NCBI GenBank assembly: GCA_029706075.1
Contig: JAINUG010000072.1
Coordinates: 1,729,019-1,793,018 of the forward strand
DNA: 64,000 nt
Origin: Aldrovandia affinis
Taxonomy: Eukaryota > Chordata > Actinopteri > Notacanthiformes > Halosauridae
Reading direction: 5' to 3'
Under the pieces are notes generated by a model. It was given only the letters and a program-made list of their open reading frames with translations. It was not told the DNA's origin and searched no databases. Every line of letters starts with the position of its first letter. Position 1 is the first letter of the stretch. A program made the translations under genes and the position numbers. This document shows, one piece after another, positions 48,321 through 59,562 of the stretch.

Positions 48321-49705
48321 TTGACATTCAAAGAGACATGGATAACCCCTCAAAACACAGCCACCCCTGCCACTCTCTCCTCTGCCTACATCTTCTCCCA
48401 CAGTCCTGGATCCACAGGTAGAGGTGGGAGTACAGGTATAGCCATCTTGCCCTTGTGAAGATTTGGTATTGTTCCTTTTCCTCATCTCTCACCCTCTGAA
48501 TTTCATGCTGCCACTATCACCACTACATGTAAACTGCACATTATTGTCCTATATCATCCATCAGGTCCACTGGGGGGCTTTTTAGACGAGGTGGATGCCC
48601 CACTCAGCTCCTTCCCTGAAGGTGGCACCCCTGTCATACTCCTTGAGGACTTCAGCCTACCGCTGGAAACCTCTCATTCTCCGGCTTCCTCCCCCTTCTC
48701 CAATTCTTTGGCTTCATCTTGGCCCAACCCACCCACAAGGCCGGCAACCAAATGGACCGTGTCTTTACCAGGAGTTGCCCTGCTCCCAACCTCATGGTAT
48801 CGCCACTTCATATATCCGACCATTGTTTTGGGGCTTTTTCCCTCCCTCTCTCTCCTGTATCTAAACCCTCTGCACTCCCCCCTACTGTATCTGTCCATCA
48901 TAACCTCCGCTATCTCTCTCCCACCACCCTACTGTCTTCTGTTCTATCGTCCCTACCCTCTGCTGAATTCTTCTCTCAACTGCCTGTAGAGGAAGTCTCA
49001 TCCTCTCTCTTGTCTTCTGTCTCCTCTTCCTTTAATTCACTCTCCACCAAACCAGCTTGTCTTTTACCTCCCAATTCCTGGCTAACTGACTGACTGCAGA
49101 CAGAATCAAACCGTGGGCAGCAGAAAGGAAATGGAGAAAATCCAAATCCCCTGCCGACTTGACAACTTTCCACTCTCCTGACAACGTTCCACTCTCTCCT
49201 ACCTTTTCTTCTGATCTCCCCTCGACTAAGTCTGCCTTCGTCCGCTCTAAAATTCTATCTGCTACATCTAACCCACATAAACTCTTCTCTACATTTTCCT
49301 CTCTCCTTACCCCTCTGCCCCCACCCGTCCTTTCTAAACGTACCTGAATTTGTATCCTTCTTTTATAAGAAGATTAATGACATCCGCAATTCCTTCTCCT
49401 CAACCCCTCCCTTACCTACCTCACTACATAACCCCCCTGCTTTCCGATCCCCCTTCTCACCCTAGGTCCTCTCCTGTCCTTTCTGTACACTAAGTGACAT
49501 GGTTCAGTTATCTCTGTTCATGGGTTTTCATCTAATTGTTATGCTGATAACACTCAACTCTTTCTCTCCTACTCCCCCTCTGACACCCAGGTTCCAGCAC
49601 GTATCTCTGCATGCCTGGCTGACATCTCAGCTTGGATGTCAACCCACCACCTGTAGCTCAACCTAGGAAAGACGGAGCTGCTCTTCCTCCCAGTGAAGTG
49701 ATACC
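48321..49705 (+). pseudogene. L2-type LINE ORF2 relic (endonuclease and part of reverse transcriptase)
   Basis: ORF2 of L2 LINEs encodes an AP-type endonuclease followed by a reverse transcriptase. Pieces appear in order in several plus-strand frames. These are LTFKETWITPQNTATPATLS (endonuclease start, with the ETW motif), CKLHIIVLYHPSGPLGGFLD, then DAPLSSFPEGGTPVILLEDF. Next come THKAGNQMDRVFTRSCP and LHISDHC (the distal endonuclease Asp and His), a linker with KSAFVRSKI and STFSSLLTPLPPP, and finally YADNTQLFLSYSPSD with LADISAWMSTHHL. The usual catalytic YADD is YADN here. Most of the reverse-transcriptase fingers and palm, from about 49465 to the YADD region, are deleted. Frameshifts and stops are frequent. 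The relic ends in KTELLFLP and then meets the minus-strand nuclease relic. Confidence 0.88.
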
Positions 49706-49719
49706 CCACAATTGATGCT

Positions 49720-50258
49720 TCAAACACCATAGAAACGCCATTCTGGTGCAGTCTCCAGGTTGCTTACTGGGGTGAGCAAGGGTGACTACATGTAACAACA
49801 TCATACAAGCATCACAAATGACTTGCACATTGATTGAAGGAAAGTTTTTCCTATTGAGAAAACTGTATTCATTTCTGTATGGTGCCCGAATTGCCACATG
49901 TTAGCCATCTATTGCATCAATGACATTTGGAAACTCGATCAACTCTGCACATTTTTTATTCATGGCAGCCTGATGCTTGGCGGTTTAAGGGAATTTAATG
50001 TACCTTGGAGTCAGGCAAATAATGCCGTCCAAGACAAATGGCATGGTTTGGCTTACTGAGGGCTGGGACCTATCCACCCGCTCCCTCTGGAATGCCCCCG
50101 TAGCCAGGAAGTCCAAGGTAGACAGACCGCACCTGTACAGAGCTTCTGTTGGTTTGCTTCTAATAGTGTCTAACTCCTTGCAGAGGTCTCAGGGTAACCT
50201 ACAATGGCTCAGGAACCATTCATCATCTTCTGCAACAAAATATGTTCGACATATCTTC
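49720..50258 (-). pseudogene. HARBI1-like nuclease relic of a PIF/Harbinger transposon
   Basis: The minus strand, read from about 50258, gives FVAEDDEWFLSHCRLP, then CGLSTLDFLATGAFQRERVD, MPFVLDGIICLTPRYIKFP, ELIEFPNVIDAIDG and, after a stop, HVAIRAPYRNEYSFLNRKNF and SINVQVICDA. This is the order of HARBI1-type DDE nucleases, where the AIDxTH segment carries the first catalytic Asp (kept here) and SINVQ(I/V)(V/I)CD follows. In-frame stops interrupt at least three places. Downstream of VICDA the similarity decays quickly. The frame 49658-49897 covers the last part. No Harbinger terminal repeats or Myb-like partner gene are visible. Confidence 0.85.
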
Positions 50259-51670
50259 TAAGAGCTCTAATCCAACTATGTCAGATGCAGATCAGCACAG
50301 AATCAGGTGTATTTATGTAAAAATTGTATTATACAATTACACCAACACTGCATAATTTGTTGATTAGTCTGATGTCGCATAATCATATATTATCCTACCA
50401 TATCATCACATTCATTACACACATTATCATTATCAACTGCTGATGCATATACTTAGAATACGTATAGAATACGTTACATACTTTCACTAAACTCTGTCAC
50501 TGTACTGGTCACCACCCTCATGAATGTTTCTTTTTAAAATAAATGTAGCTTGGTGTTATCATTTTTCATGGTTGAAATTAGGTATTGATATAGTTTCAGT
50601 ATGTATTGAGCCCATATCCTGCTAACTGCTCACACTGCTCACTGACAATGTGCAGACGTTCTGGACGTGCCATAGTAGGTATTGTTACCTTGTCATAGTT
50701 TGCTAAATGTCTTTAAGGGAGTAATATCAGTAGCATGCGCTCAGCAGCAGCTCCAGCAATGTCATATGTCTATTTAACAAAGTAACTTATACAAAGTGTT
50801 ATCTTTTAAAGAGATGTTTAGTTGCTGAACGATAATGCTAGCTAGTTAGCTTGCTAATAGATAAAACATCACAGTAAGGAGCTAGATAACTGGCTAGCTA
50901 TATAGCATAGGTTCATGTTGCCATTTTGAACTCAGTACTGCACTTCGACTGATACCACTGTTAACTATAGACATTTATTTTTTGCATGCCAAGGCATTGA
51001 AATGGAAACACCAGATTTGGCCCATATTAATCAACTGAATTGGCTTAGGTTGATAATGTAGGTTACTCACCAAAAAACGAAATGTCCAGCTCACTCCTAC
51101 ACCTTTGCACTTACCTTCATGTTTACACCAACACTATTTTAACCAAAATGCCAATAATTCAAGGTATAATTCAATTAGCAATGAGTAATAATTAATAGAA
51201 ATGCCCCTTTTCTGCCAATGAAAAGAGTGATTCGTTTTGATTTAATGCTTGCTTATTTGCACCAGGAATAATAAAGACCTTGATGTTGATAAGGCAAATT
51301 TGTGTATGCCACTTCTGGGTTTATACTGCGTTTGGTTGACTGGTCAGTCTGTAACTCTGAGGTTCTAGTGTATGTATTAATCTAACTGCAAATGCGCTGT
51401 GCAAGGTTGTTGTTTGTTTGCCACTCAAAAGCTTGAAATGAAACATAACCGCTTTACCACGTTCTGGTGCTTTGGTGTCACTGTGTAAAAGAGAACATAT
51501 ATTAGATTGGCCACATTAATTCAACGAACACAAGGAAAGGCTTTTTTCTCCATCACATCATCAATAATGGACGTGGATAAAAATAGATGTTTGATTATGG
51601 TGATCTTTTTAGTCAAATAAAGGCAGTTCAAATGCAGTTCTAATGCCCTCAGTTGTTTGAGTGTGTGCAG
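50259..51670. other. unique stretch, no gene seen
   Basis: AT-rich with 'gctagctag' phrases near 50840-50910. No gene or clear repeat family. Confidence 0.5.
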
Positions 51671-51678
51671 TGTGCCTT

Positions 51679-51708
51679 AGTGTGTGTGTGTGTTTGTGCA
51701 TGTGTTTG

Positions 51709-51767
<59 letters not shown>

Positions 51768-51776
51768 TGTGAGTGT
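51679..51776. repeat. (GT)n microsatellite
   Basis: The uninterrupted GT run covers about 51711-51766, with interrupted GT sequence on the left. Confidence 0.92.
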
Positions 51777-53734
51777 TTAAGTGATAGAATTTAAGTGAAT
51801 GAATTATACAGTCAGATTTGCCTGGGTCAACAGTCACACACATGCACAGAAACATACATGCACACATACACACACACAAAGCAGAATACAACCAGAGATG
51901 TATTACATAGGTTTTAGCTACATGTGCTATGATTCAAAATTCAAATGCAGTCAGCTTGGTCTGGTTAAATTTCATTTGAAGCATGGAGAATCATCTCATA
52001 GAATACCTTTTCCACCTCTTGCACATTTTCTACTACATTATATTTTCAACTATATAAATATAAGGAGGCAAACAAAAAAGAATAATCCATTCATGTGGCC
52101 ATCAAGTTCAACACTGCCATGTCATAATTTGTTCACATAGGTATTGTTCATTTCAGTATTAACTGATAGTCAGTATTGCAGTCTGTCTCATTAATATTTA
52201 ATCAATATGCAATTTAGCCATCTGAAACAAACACTCCAACTGTGACCTAATTAAATCATACACTACAAACAATGTTGAAGAAATATATTGTGCCAGCTGG
52301 CATAATACTGTCTGATCAGTTTTTTTATTTTTAGATTGTTGGCGTAAGTGAATCCTTCCACTCCAGCTTATTACATGAATATGTAATCCTGTGTTAATTG
52401 TAGGTAAGATCACTGGCTCATTTGCAAGCAGCATTCTGAATTTGGAACAGGGCTAATGTGTACGTCCATATAAATGTCCCTGACAGGCAGATCAGTACAG
52501 TGTGGTACCGCAATGCTGCCATAATTTGCCATTTGAAGAGTGAGTTTTTGACAGTTCTAGTTGTAATTCACAGTGTTCTATTCCGGAATGTTACAGTTCT
52601 TTGAGGAGGCCATTAGCAGCCCTTTATGATGTCATCAATTTGAATCAGCTAGAATATTACGGCAAGTTCTAGAATAAACAACATATCGGGCCAGTATTCC
52701 TCAAAGGCTTAAAACCCCCACATTCACAGTATACCCATACAATTCCCCAACCCTCAACACGCCCCTCCAACTCCCCCCCTCCCCATCCTGTACCCATGGC
52801 ACTCTTGGCCGTCTGCCGTGTCTGGATCTGGAAGGTCTTCAACCTCTCTGTGCTGAATTCACAAGAACTCAAATTAACAGAGGACACCTTGGCTATGATT
52901 CAGAAAAAACACTTCCAATTTAGCTTTCAGAGCAATTAAAGCGCTTTCTAATGGTAAAACAAATGATAGCAGAAGGTTAATGGGAAGGGAATTAAAAAGC
53001 GAGATGACTATGATTAGAGGTTTGCACGGTGAGTGGCGCTCTGTTATTCTATGCAGTGGCGTGGGAGGAGAACGCGGGGAAAGCTGGGCACGGCGGACAG
53101 AGAGAAGGGGAGCATTTGAAGATTGCGGGAGGCCAGAGCCAGGAGAATTAAGCAGACACAAACACCGGGAGTGACAGGAAGTGAATGAGAGGTCGGAGTG
53201 GCGTGGGAGGAGAAGAGCGGGAACTGAGCCCAGAGGCGACAGTGCAACACCCCGTCCTCTCCCTGGCACCTGGGGAGGCTCTGGAGCACAGAAAATCGAG
53301 TCCTTTAATTAAGAGATGCTAGATTTGGTTTAATCCCTACAATAGAGTCTGGGAAAGCAAGGGCAGAAAAACACCTGCATCAGCCAAAGAACAGAAGTTT
53401 TCTATGTACCTGCCCACCGTTAAATTACCTGACCTATATCGGAGAACCGGACCTGGAGTCAGAATGGGTTGCATCTATATGCTTTGTTTATCAATGAATA
53501 ATCACATCTCTATGTTGAGATTAATTGCAACCTGTGAATTTCAACCTGTGAATTTGTACATTTGGCCTTTCCATTGTAGTTGGTTTTGTATTCTCTTATT
53601 CTCTCGTAGTCTCTTCGTTAGGTGAGGGTCAAGACTTTGGCTCCACGGTATGTGCATTAAGTGTGTGTTTTATTAAGAAATCTGAAATGCAGCTTTTGCT
53701 TCAGGCAGGTGTGTGTGTTATTCTGTGTTTGTGA
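51777..53734. other. unique stretch, no gene seen
   Basis: A GC-rich part (about 52700-53280) contains two copies of 'gtggcgtgggaggagaa' 142 bp apart (53057 and 53199). The 131-codon minus frame there has no recognisable domain. The part at 52900-53060 is a plausible conserved non-coding segment but this is untested. Confidence 0.4.
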
Positions 53735-53800
53735 ATGTATGTGTGTGTGTGTGTGTGTGATTGTGTGTCTCTGTGTTAGTGTATTTGCATGTGTGTGTTA

Positions 53801-53844
<44 letters not shown>

Positions 53845-53965
53845 ATGTGTGTGTGAGAGTACATATTTGTGTGTGTGTATGTGTGCGTGTGTATTATTCT
53901 GTGTGTGTGAGAGTACATGTTTGAGTGTGTGTGTATTAATGTGTGTGTTTGTGTGTGTGTGTGCA
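53735..53965. repeat. (GT)n microsatellite cluster
   Basis: Several GT runs, the longest about 53803-53842, joined by recurring phrases such as 'ttattctgtgtgtgt' (about 53798 and 53892) and 'gagagtacat' (53855 and 53909). The recurring phrases suggest short tandem duplications inside the cluster. Confidence 0.85.
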
Positions 53966-54192
53966 TGCTGTAACTCTGCGCTCCTCCATTACTGGTTCCT
54001 TGTAATGGAGCGCTAGTCCTTTCTGTCACGCCTCTGCATCGGTTCTGAGTGAGAGCCCATCTCTCCACTCAGGTTCCGCTCTGCTGTGGATTCACACCGC
54101 AGCCTTCCATTAAGCTCTGCCTCTGGTTCAGCTGTGTGATTGGAAACAGACATGTGGGATGGAGACAGGGTAGGGGAAGTGAATTAAGATGC

Positions 54193-54251
54193 CCTCTCTC
54201 TCTCTCTCTCTCTCTCACTCACTCACTCATGCACACACACACACACACACA
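54193..54251. repeat. (CT)n followed by (CA)n
   Basis: A CT run (about 54196-54216), 'cactcactcactcat', then a CA run (about 54233-54251). Confidence 0.85.
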
Positions 54252-54523
54252 ATCACCCTCTCTTTATACATCTCTCTGTCTTTGTAAGTCTATCTGAGAT
54301 GTACACAGTGCTGATGGAAATCAATATAGATTAACTATATGTGCTCCCCCCTCCTCCCCCAACCCCTCAAGTAAATTAACATCATCCCAGGACACACACA
54401 CATATAAAGCACACACACACACACACATACACACCACCAGAACAACTCCACCCCCACCCCCAATTCTCTAAGCCCTATCATCAGTCACTCACCAGGAGTA
54501 GCTTCTCTCTCAGACTTCACAGC

Positions 54524-54560
54524 CTCTCTCTCTCTCTCTCTCTCTTTCTTTCTCTCTCAC
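54524..54560. repeat. (CT)n microsatellite
   Basis: CT units with two T-rich interruptions. Confidence 0.8.
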
Positions 54561-55174
54561 CCTCTCTTTTCATTGTGATGGCATTGTGAGTGTCTTTTTC
54601 ATCAGTGCTATATCTGCATTTCCATCAGCGGGTTTGTTTCGGAGCCCACAAAAAAAGCTAAGAAAACAAAGCGTGCGAGACTGCCAGTCCAAGGAAAGCT
54701 CATTTTGATATCAGAGAGAACCAAGTGGATGTGTGGGGGGGAAAGCAATCAGTTCATTGCGCACTTTCACAAAAAGCGGTGGGTTCAGCTTATCAAGCTA
54801 AATCAAAATGCAATCTGCCAATTTTTTGTGTGTTTTTGAATGACCAAATTTAATTACTGAAGCAGAAATAAACATCAGTGTATTCACCAGGGACCATTTT
54901 GTTTGCGTGAATAGGACTTGACACACGTCTCAATCAGATTTTCACAATGAGATGAATAAGGGGAAAGGTCAGATCATCAGAAGAGGAAAAGGAAGAGTGG
55001 AAATTCTGGAATACAGGAGCAGGGAATCATCATCCGTCATCCCAGCTGACATCCAGTCTTCCCCAACTGGATATCTGTATCAGGATTGAAGAAAGCTCTG
55101 GAGATGACAGGAAATTCATGATTAGCTGATGTGATCTTCCATCAATAATCAAAGCATAGTTAGCAGAAGTGTCA

Positions 55175-55262
55175 ATAAATCTTTCAATCAATCAATCAAT
55201 CTTTGTTTTGTAGAGTGCCATTTGCAATGAGGTTGTAACACGTTTCACAATGAAACATTTCT
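55175..55262 (-). mobile_element. LINE-like 3' tail fragment (minus)
   Basis: On the plus strand, 'caatcaatcaatcaatcttt' followed by 'ttttgtagagtgccatttgc' and 'cacgtttcacaatg' is the complement of the usual L2-type tail: a stem near the end and an ATTG-type tandem terminus. Confidence 0.5.
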
Positions 55263-56107
55263 AAAGGGAATTTTTTTTGAAAGCATTCGAGCCAATTTCA
55301 GAATAACTTCATTATTCAAGTTATTCCCAGGAAAATTGTTCCCTGACCTCTGGTGGTGGTGGAACTGCTGGAAAACAGTTGGATAATAGCGCAGTAAGGT
55401 CCTGGACCCAAATCATTTGATAGTTGCCAGATAGATGATTGAGAATTTGATTTTAACCAGATATTTTACAGACCTTGGAAACACAGCGCATGTTTGCAAC
55501 TTCTTAAAATAGTTTTAACTGGATATGGTTTCTTTACTTCAGAAAATCCACTTTGTTGTCGTTACACCATCATTGCAAAAAATAAAAAATACAAAAATGT
55601 TGATCATGAGCAGTTCTTGAGATGTGTCAGAGTGATTAGCCAGGTGTAAGATTAAAGAGGACACCACATGAGAACACCCAGTGCAGTGGGCAGCCATGTT
55701 TTTAGATTGGTCTGGAGCAAAGCCAGAAGTTTAATAGATTGTGCTCCGACCTTGAGGCAGGTAAGGTTATCCAATGGTCACTCCAGGCAGCCCAGAAGGC
55801 ACAGTGTGAATCAGATTTGGATCAGATCAGAACTAAATGAAACCAGCCAATGTTTGTTCATAGGCTCACACAATGTTGACACACACCGGTTAACCATTTT
55901 AGATGTGTTACACTGCGTCAATATTTCCAATCTATAGGGCTGCATCCTGAGCCAGGTTATCCCACTTTGTTGTAGGAGCCACATTGATTGGAGCAAAGCT
56001 GTAACTTCAAAGATCAAATAACACAGCATAAGAGAAACCACCCATGTTATGTGCACTGTTATGAAAAAATTAGGCTTTCTATCCCAGAAGACACACACGC
56101 ATACACT

Positions 56108-56117
56108 AAAACACACT

Positions 56118-56146
<29 letters not shown>
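56108..56146. repeat. (CA)n microsatellite
   Basis: About 17 CA units with one interruption. Confidence 0.9.
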
Positions 56147-56150
<4 letters not shown>

Positions 56151-56453
56151 CAAAATATGGTGACAGCTGAAGCTCACTTCTTCACTCCACACCATGTCTC
56201 TGACCTGCTGGCCCAACCTGAGGAGGAGAGAGATGCGGAGCGGATGCACACACCATGACACAGGTGTCCAGTCTCTGCCACGCCCCGCAGGGCACCTGAG
56301 AAACCAGATCTGCAACCTTCTGGAGCAGCTTGGTTCAACCCCCCATCTCTGCTCCACCTGTGAACACACCTGTGTGAGGCCCAGCACGAGCTGTCCCACT
56401 ACTCACCCCTCCTGTCACAGTGTCCACCAGCTACCGATGCCACTACCTCAGTC

Positions 56454-56609
56454 ACTTCATTACAAAATCAGTACTATCAACTCCTATGTACCTATATCAG
56501 TTCATTACAAAATCAGTACCATCAACTCCTATGTACCTACATCACTTCATTACAAAATCAGTACTATCAACTCCTATATACCTCTATCACTTCATTACAA
56601 AATCAGTAA
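56454..56609. repeat. 45-bp minisatellite, 3.5 units
   Basis: Units start at 56454, 56499 and 56544, with a partial fourth at 56589. Each begins (A/C)TTCATTACAAAATCAGTA and ends 'ctcctat(g/a)tacct'. Because 45 is a multiple of three, the plus-strand frame 56194-56616 shows the repeat as LHYKISTINSYVP. This is not evidence of a protein. Confidence 0.9.
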
Positions 56610-56879
56610 TCAGTAAAAAGTAAAAAGTTCATTCTTGGATATATATAAGGGTGGCATAACTGGAAGGAAACAAACACAATTTTTTCTTTCCTGTCAACTG
56701 AGCAGTGAGCGTGGCAGAAGTTTTAAAGTTTGTAGAAATGTGAAAGTGCCAATGGGAGTTTGAAAGCACTTTGTGCTGAGTCATTCTTAACCCTTTTCTA
56801 TATTTTTCTACATTTACAATTCCACAGAAATAAAACTAAAAAGAAAGAGGTAACAAAAAACTTGTTGTATTGTGTTAGT

Positions 56880-56976
56880 ACACACGTGAATTGAGTCAAA
56901 AGTGAATGCAAGGAACTTCTCACTCAAGGTATTGTCCAAAGCATGGGGCAATGATCAATGGAGCACTGCGGATATG
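56880..56976. mobile_element. fragment of the foldback element arm
   Basis: It shares 'gtattgtccaaa' and 'catggggcaatgatcaatgg' with the foldback arms (39400-39440 and the complement near 39930). It stops where the next element begins. Confidence 0.6.
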
Positions 56977-56978
56977 TA

Positions 56979-58110
56979 CAGGTAACTGCCAAATTAAAGG
57001 AAACACCAACATAAAGTGTCTTATTAGGGCGTTGGGCCACCACGAGCCACGAGAACAGCTTCAATACACCTTGGCGTAGATTCTACAAGTGTCTGGAACT
57101 CTATTGGATGGGATGTAACAAACAAACAAACAAACAAAATGAGAGGATCATATTAATGGAGACCTTGAAAATATATGTTCTGGTAGTAAGTGACAGAAAA
57201 CTAAAATTTAAAAAAGGGTCTGAACCAGGCTTGTGCTGAGCCTTCCCCCAAATCATAAATAAATCATCCATGGGCTAAGAAGGGAGAGAGCTAACCCCTC
57301 CTCCAAACACTTAAAATGCGACCTGTTGGTAGCTTGAGTTTTTATTTGTTTTTTTTTGGACGTTTTAGAGGAGCAATTCAATGGCAATGTCTTGCATTCT
57401 TGGGAGATCTGGTCCCAGCTCACACTTTGGCTGCATGTGTTTGCATTTGGAGAGAGACAAACTTGGTTGGTATCATTTTCTTCCATTTCATCTCTTTTGT
57501 GATTGCTACATGTCATTTTCCTGTCTAGGATGTAGTATTTATTAAGGTAGTTGAACCTACATCTGTAGATTGGATGTTGAATATGTTGTCTTTGTCTAAG
57601 TATTGTAACTTAATAAAACAGCTCTTAATTTTAATTTAGTTTTATATTTTGATGAAGGTTGATCCTCTGCCTATCAACAAATTCAGTGATTTAATTGATA
57701 ATTGGTATCCTGTGTAGTAATTATTATATTCAATCAAATAAATATATTTTACATGTAGGATAAGTGAGGGATATTAACACGTAATACCACTTGTGCTGAA
57801 CTATAATCAAGGGCACTTGACTGTTAAGGCTACTGGATTCAGGGAATAGATTATTTTTATTCAAACTAAACTGTTCTGACAATCTGATGACTGAGACAGC
57901 CATGGCATATGGTTTACATCATTTTCATGCTCATCAAACCATTGAGTGACCACTCGTGCCATGTGGATGGGGGCATTGTTATCCTGGAAGAGACAATTCC
58001 CACCAGGATAGAAATATTTCAAAATAGGATGAAGATGATCCCTCAGAATGGCTTTGTATTTGTTGGCGTTTACCGAACCCATGTGTTTCCATTATTTTTG
58101 CAGTTGCCTG
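56979..58110 (-). mobile_element. Tc1-like element, degenerate, probably interrupted
   Basis: The left end CAGGTAACTGCCAAATTAAA follows TA. The right end is a decayed complement, 'tttttgcagttgcctg' (58095-58110). Between them are the family's 'gggcgttgggccaccacgag' block (about 57027) and a transposase fragment on the minus strand (57861-58082). From about 57120 to 57870 I see sequence that does not fit the family as I know it, so a roughly 700-bp insertion is likely. The same family contributes the ends at 4470 and 23157. Confidence 0.7.
57861..58082 (-). pseudogene. Tc1-like transposase fragment
   Basis: The minus frame reads MGSVNANKYKAILRDHLHPI and on to GNCLFQDNNAPIHMARVVTQ and WFDEHENDVNHMPW, the segment around the second catalytic Asp of Tc1-like enzymes. 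In the family's D-N-A-P motif the Asp reads Asn here (QDNNAP). The third-position Glu region is destroyed after SQSSD. Only about 70 of the usual 340 residues are present. Confidence 0.8.
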
Positions 58111-58128
58111 TGTGTGGATGGATGGATT

Positions 58129-58335
58129 GGTAACACTTTCTATGAATACCCTTAATAATGTATTATAATTATAATGTCTTATGAGACATGCATAATTACT
58201 TATAATGCTTTACATAGATGCTAATAACTGTTTATAAACATCTATAACTATTATAATGCATTATGCATAGCTCATAAGGCATTATAAATATGTTTATAAA
58301 GCATTATGACGAGGGTATTCATAGGAAGTGTTACC
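58129..58335. mobile_element. hAT-type MITE (207 bp) with 8-bp target duplication
   Basis: The ends GGTAACACTTTCTATGAATA and TATTCATAGGAAGTGTTACC are inverted repeats with one mismatch. The inner arms, made of 'cttataatgc'-type repeats, also pair, so the element is largely palindromic. It is flanked by the direct repeat GATGGATT (58121-58128 and 58336-58343). An 8-bp duplication is the hallmark of hAT transposons. There is no coding content. Confidence 0.88.
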
Positions 58336-58343
58336 GATGGATT

Positions 58344-59465
58344 TCCCCCCCCCCCACTTCCCCCATACTTCGATTGTCCTCGATTGTGACCTTTCACCGA
58401 TGTTGATGTCTGAAACAGAGCCATTGAAACGACCTTCAGAACAGGTACAATGGACAGCCTAGTATTTACGTAGACTTCCTGATTCCCATCCCCCTTGTTC
58501 TCCGACTTAGCTACACCTCTCCCTCTCTTGGTCAACACGAGCAGGTTACCAGCTATTGATCTATTTAGATTATTTATCCAATTTATTAGCAGGTGGAAGT
58601 GTCGGGGGGTGGAGGGGCAGTGGTTCATTCATTTGAAAAGCCAGGCTGTCGGACTCAGGGAAGAAAGAGAGGAATTCGTTTTTCTTCATCTGCTCTCCCA
58701 AGCCTCGGAGAGGGCTGACATTTGAAGCGTCACGTGCAAAAGGTTAGCAGCGGCAGCCTAGACAAAAGTGGGCGTGTTTCCTGCTGACAATTAAGGTCAG
58801 AGATCGGTGGCTAACCGGTGACGACCAGGCGGCTGTCTGAGCCCTCTCTCTCCTCCCTGGTGCTAATTTTCTACCTCGCCTCCTTCGTTAATAATTGATC
58901 AAAGAGCCGGGATCACGGGGCTAGTGCGGATGGCCAGGACCGGACAGGATGCTCAGGAATCATGAATCAAACCCATACAGACTGGACCTTGCAGACTACT
59001 GAGGGGTGCAAGGGCCACAGGGGAGGATGTCCTCTGTGAGTGTAGCAAAAAAACTAAACAATGTATCATGCCTTATGTTTTTTTATTTAATCTTCCTTTT
59101 TTATTATTATTATTATTTATTTATTTTGGTAGTTTTTCTTTCCAAATATGTGCATTAAATTTGGAGCAAATCAATTTTTCATGTGCAATATAACACACCC
59201 CTTCATGGATTTGAAGGAGACACACACACAGCAAAACAAACAAACAAAAAAAACATATTTTATCTTGTCATCATTACAGGCCTGTGATGATCTGCCAGTG
59301 ATGAGCTTGCAGTATGCATCCCACTCACCTCTTTTAAGTGATCTGTAATAAATGAGCACGTACCCTGGAGACTAATTAGATAGAGATAATTGAAATATGT
59401 GAAATAGTCTTTTTCATGAAATGGTTCATTGTGATAGTTTATTTTTCCCCACAAAGCTCGCTCTT
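58344..59465. other. unique stretch, partly GC-rich, no gene seen
   Basis: It begins with a C tract (about 58347-58359). The part at 58440-58980 is more GC-rich, non-repetitive and lacks frames with domains, so it is a candidate conserved regulatory segment on composition only. Confidence 0.4.
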
Positions 59466-59469
59466 TCAC

Positions 59470-59562
59470 TCTGTGTGTGAGAGAAAGAGAGACAGAGAGA
59501 AAGAGAGAGAGAGAGAGAAAGAGGACGCAAGCAAGAGAGAGAGAGAATGAGCAGTGGCCTTG
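59470..59562. repeat. (GA)n-rich microsatellite
   Basis: GA runs with AAAGA interruptions, then 'gagagagagaga' near 59535. Confidence 0.8.

Larger units (their letters stand above)
53966..56107. other. unique stretch with simple repeats, no gene seen
   Basis: No coding region is recognised. The part at 54590-54800 is a possible conserved non-coding segment on composition alone. Simple repeats are listed separately. Confidence 0.4.

Noticed and set aside
48591..48989. 132-codon and 124-codon overlapping frames at 48.6-49.1 kb as host genes
   Set aside because: Both are pieces of the L2 endonuclease read in different frames.
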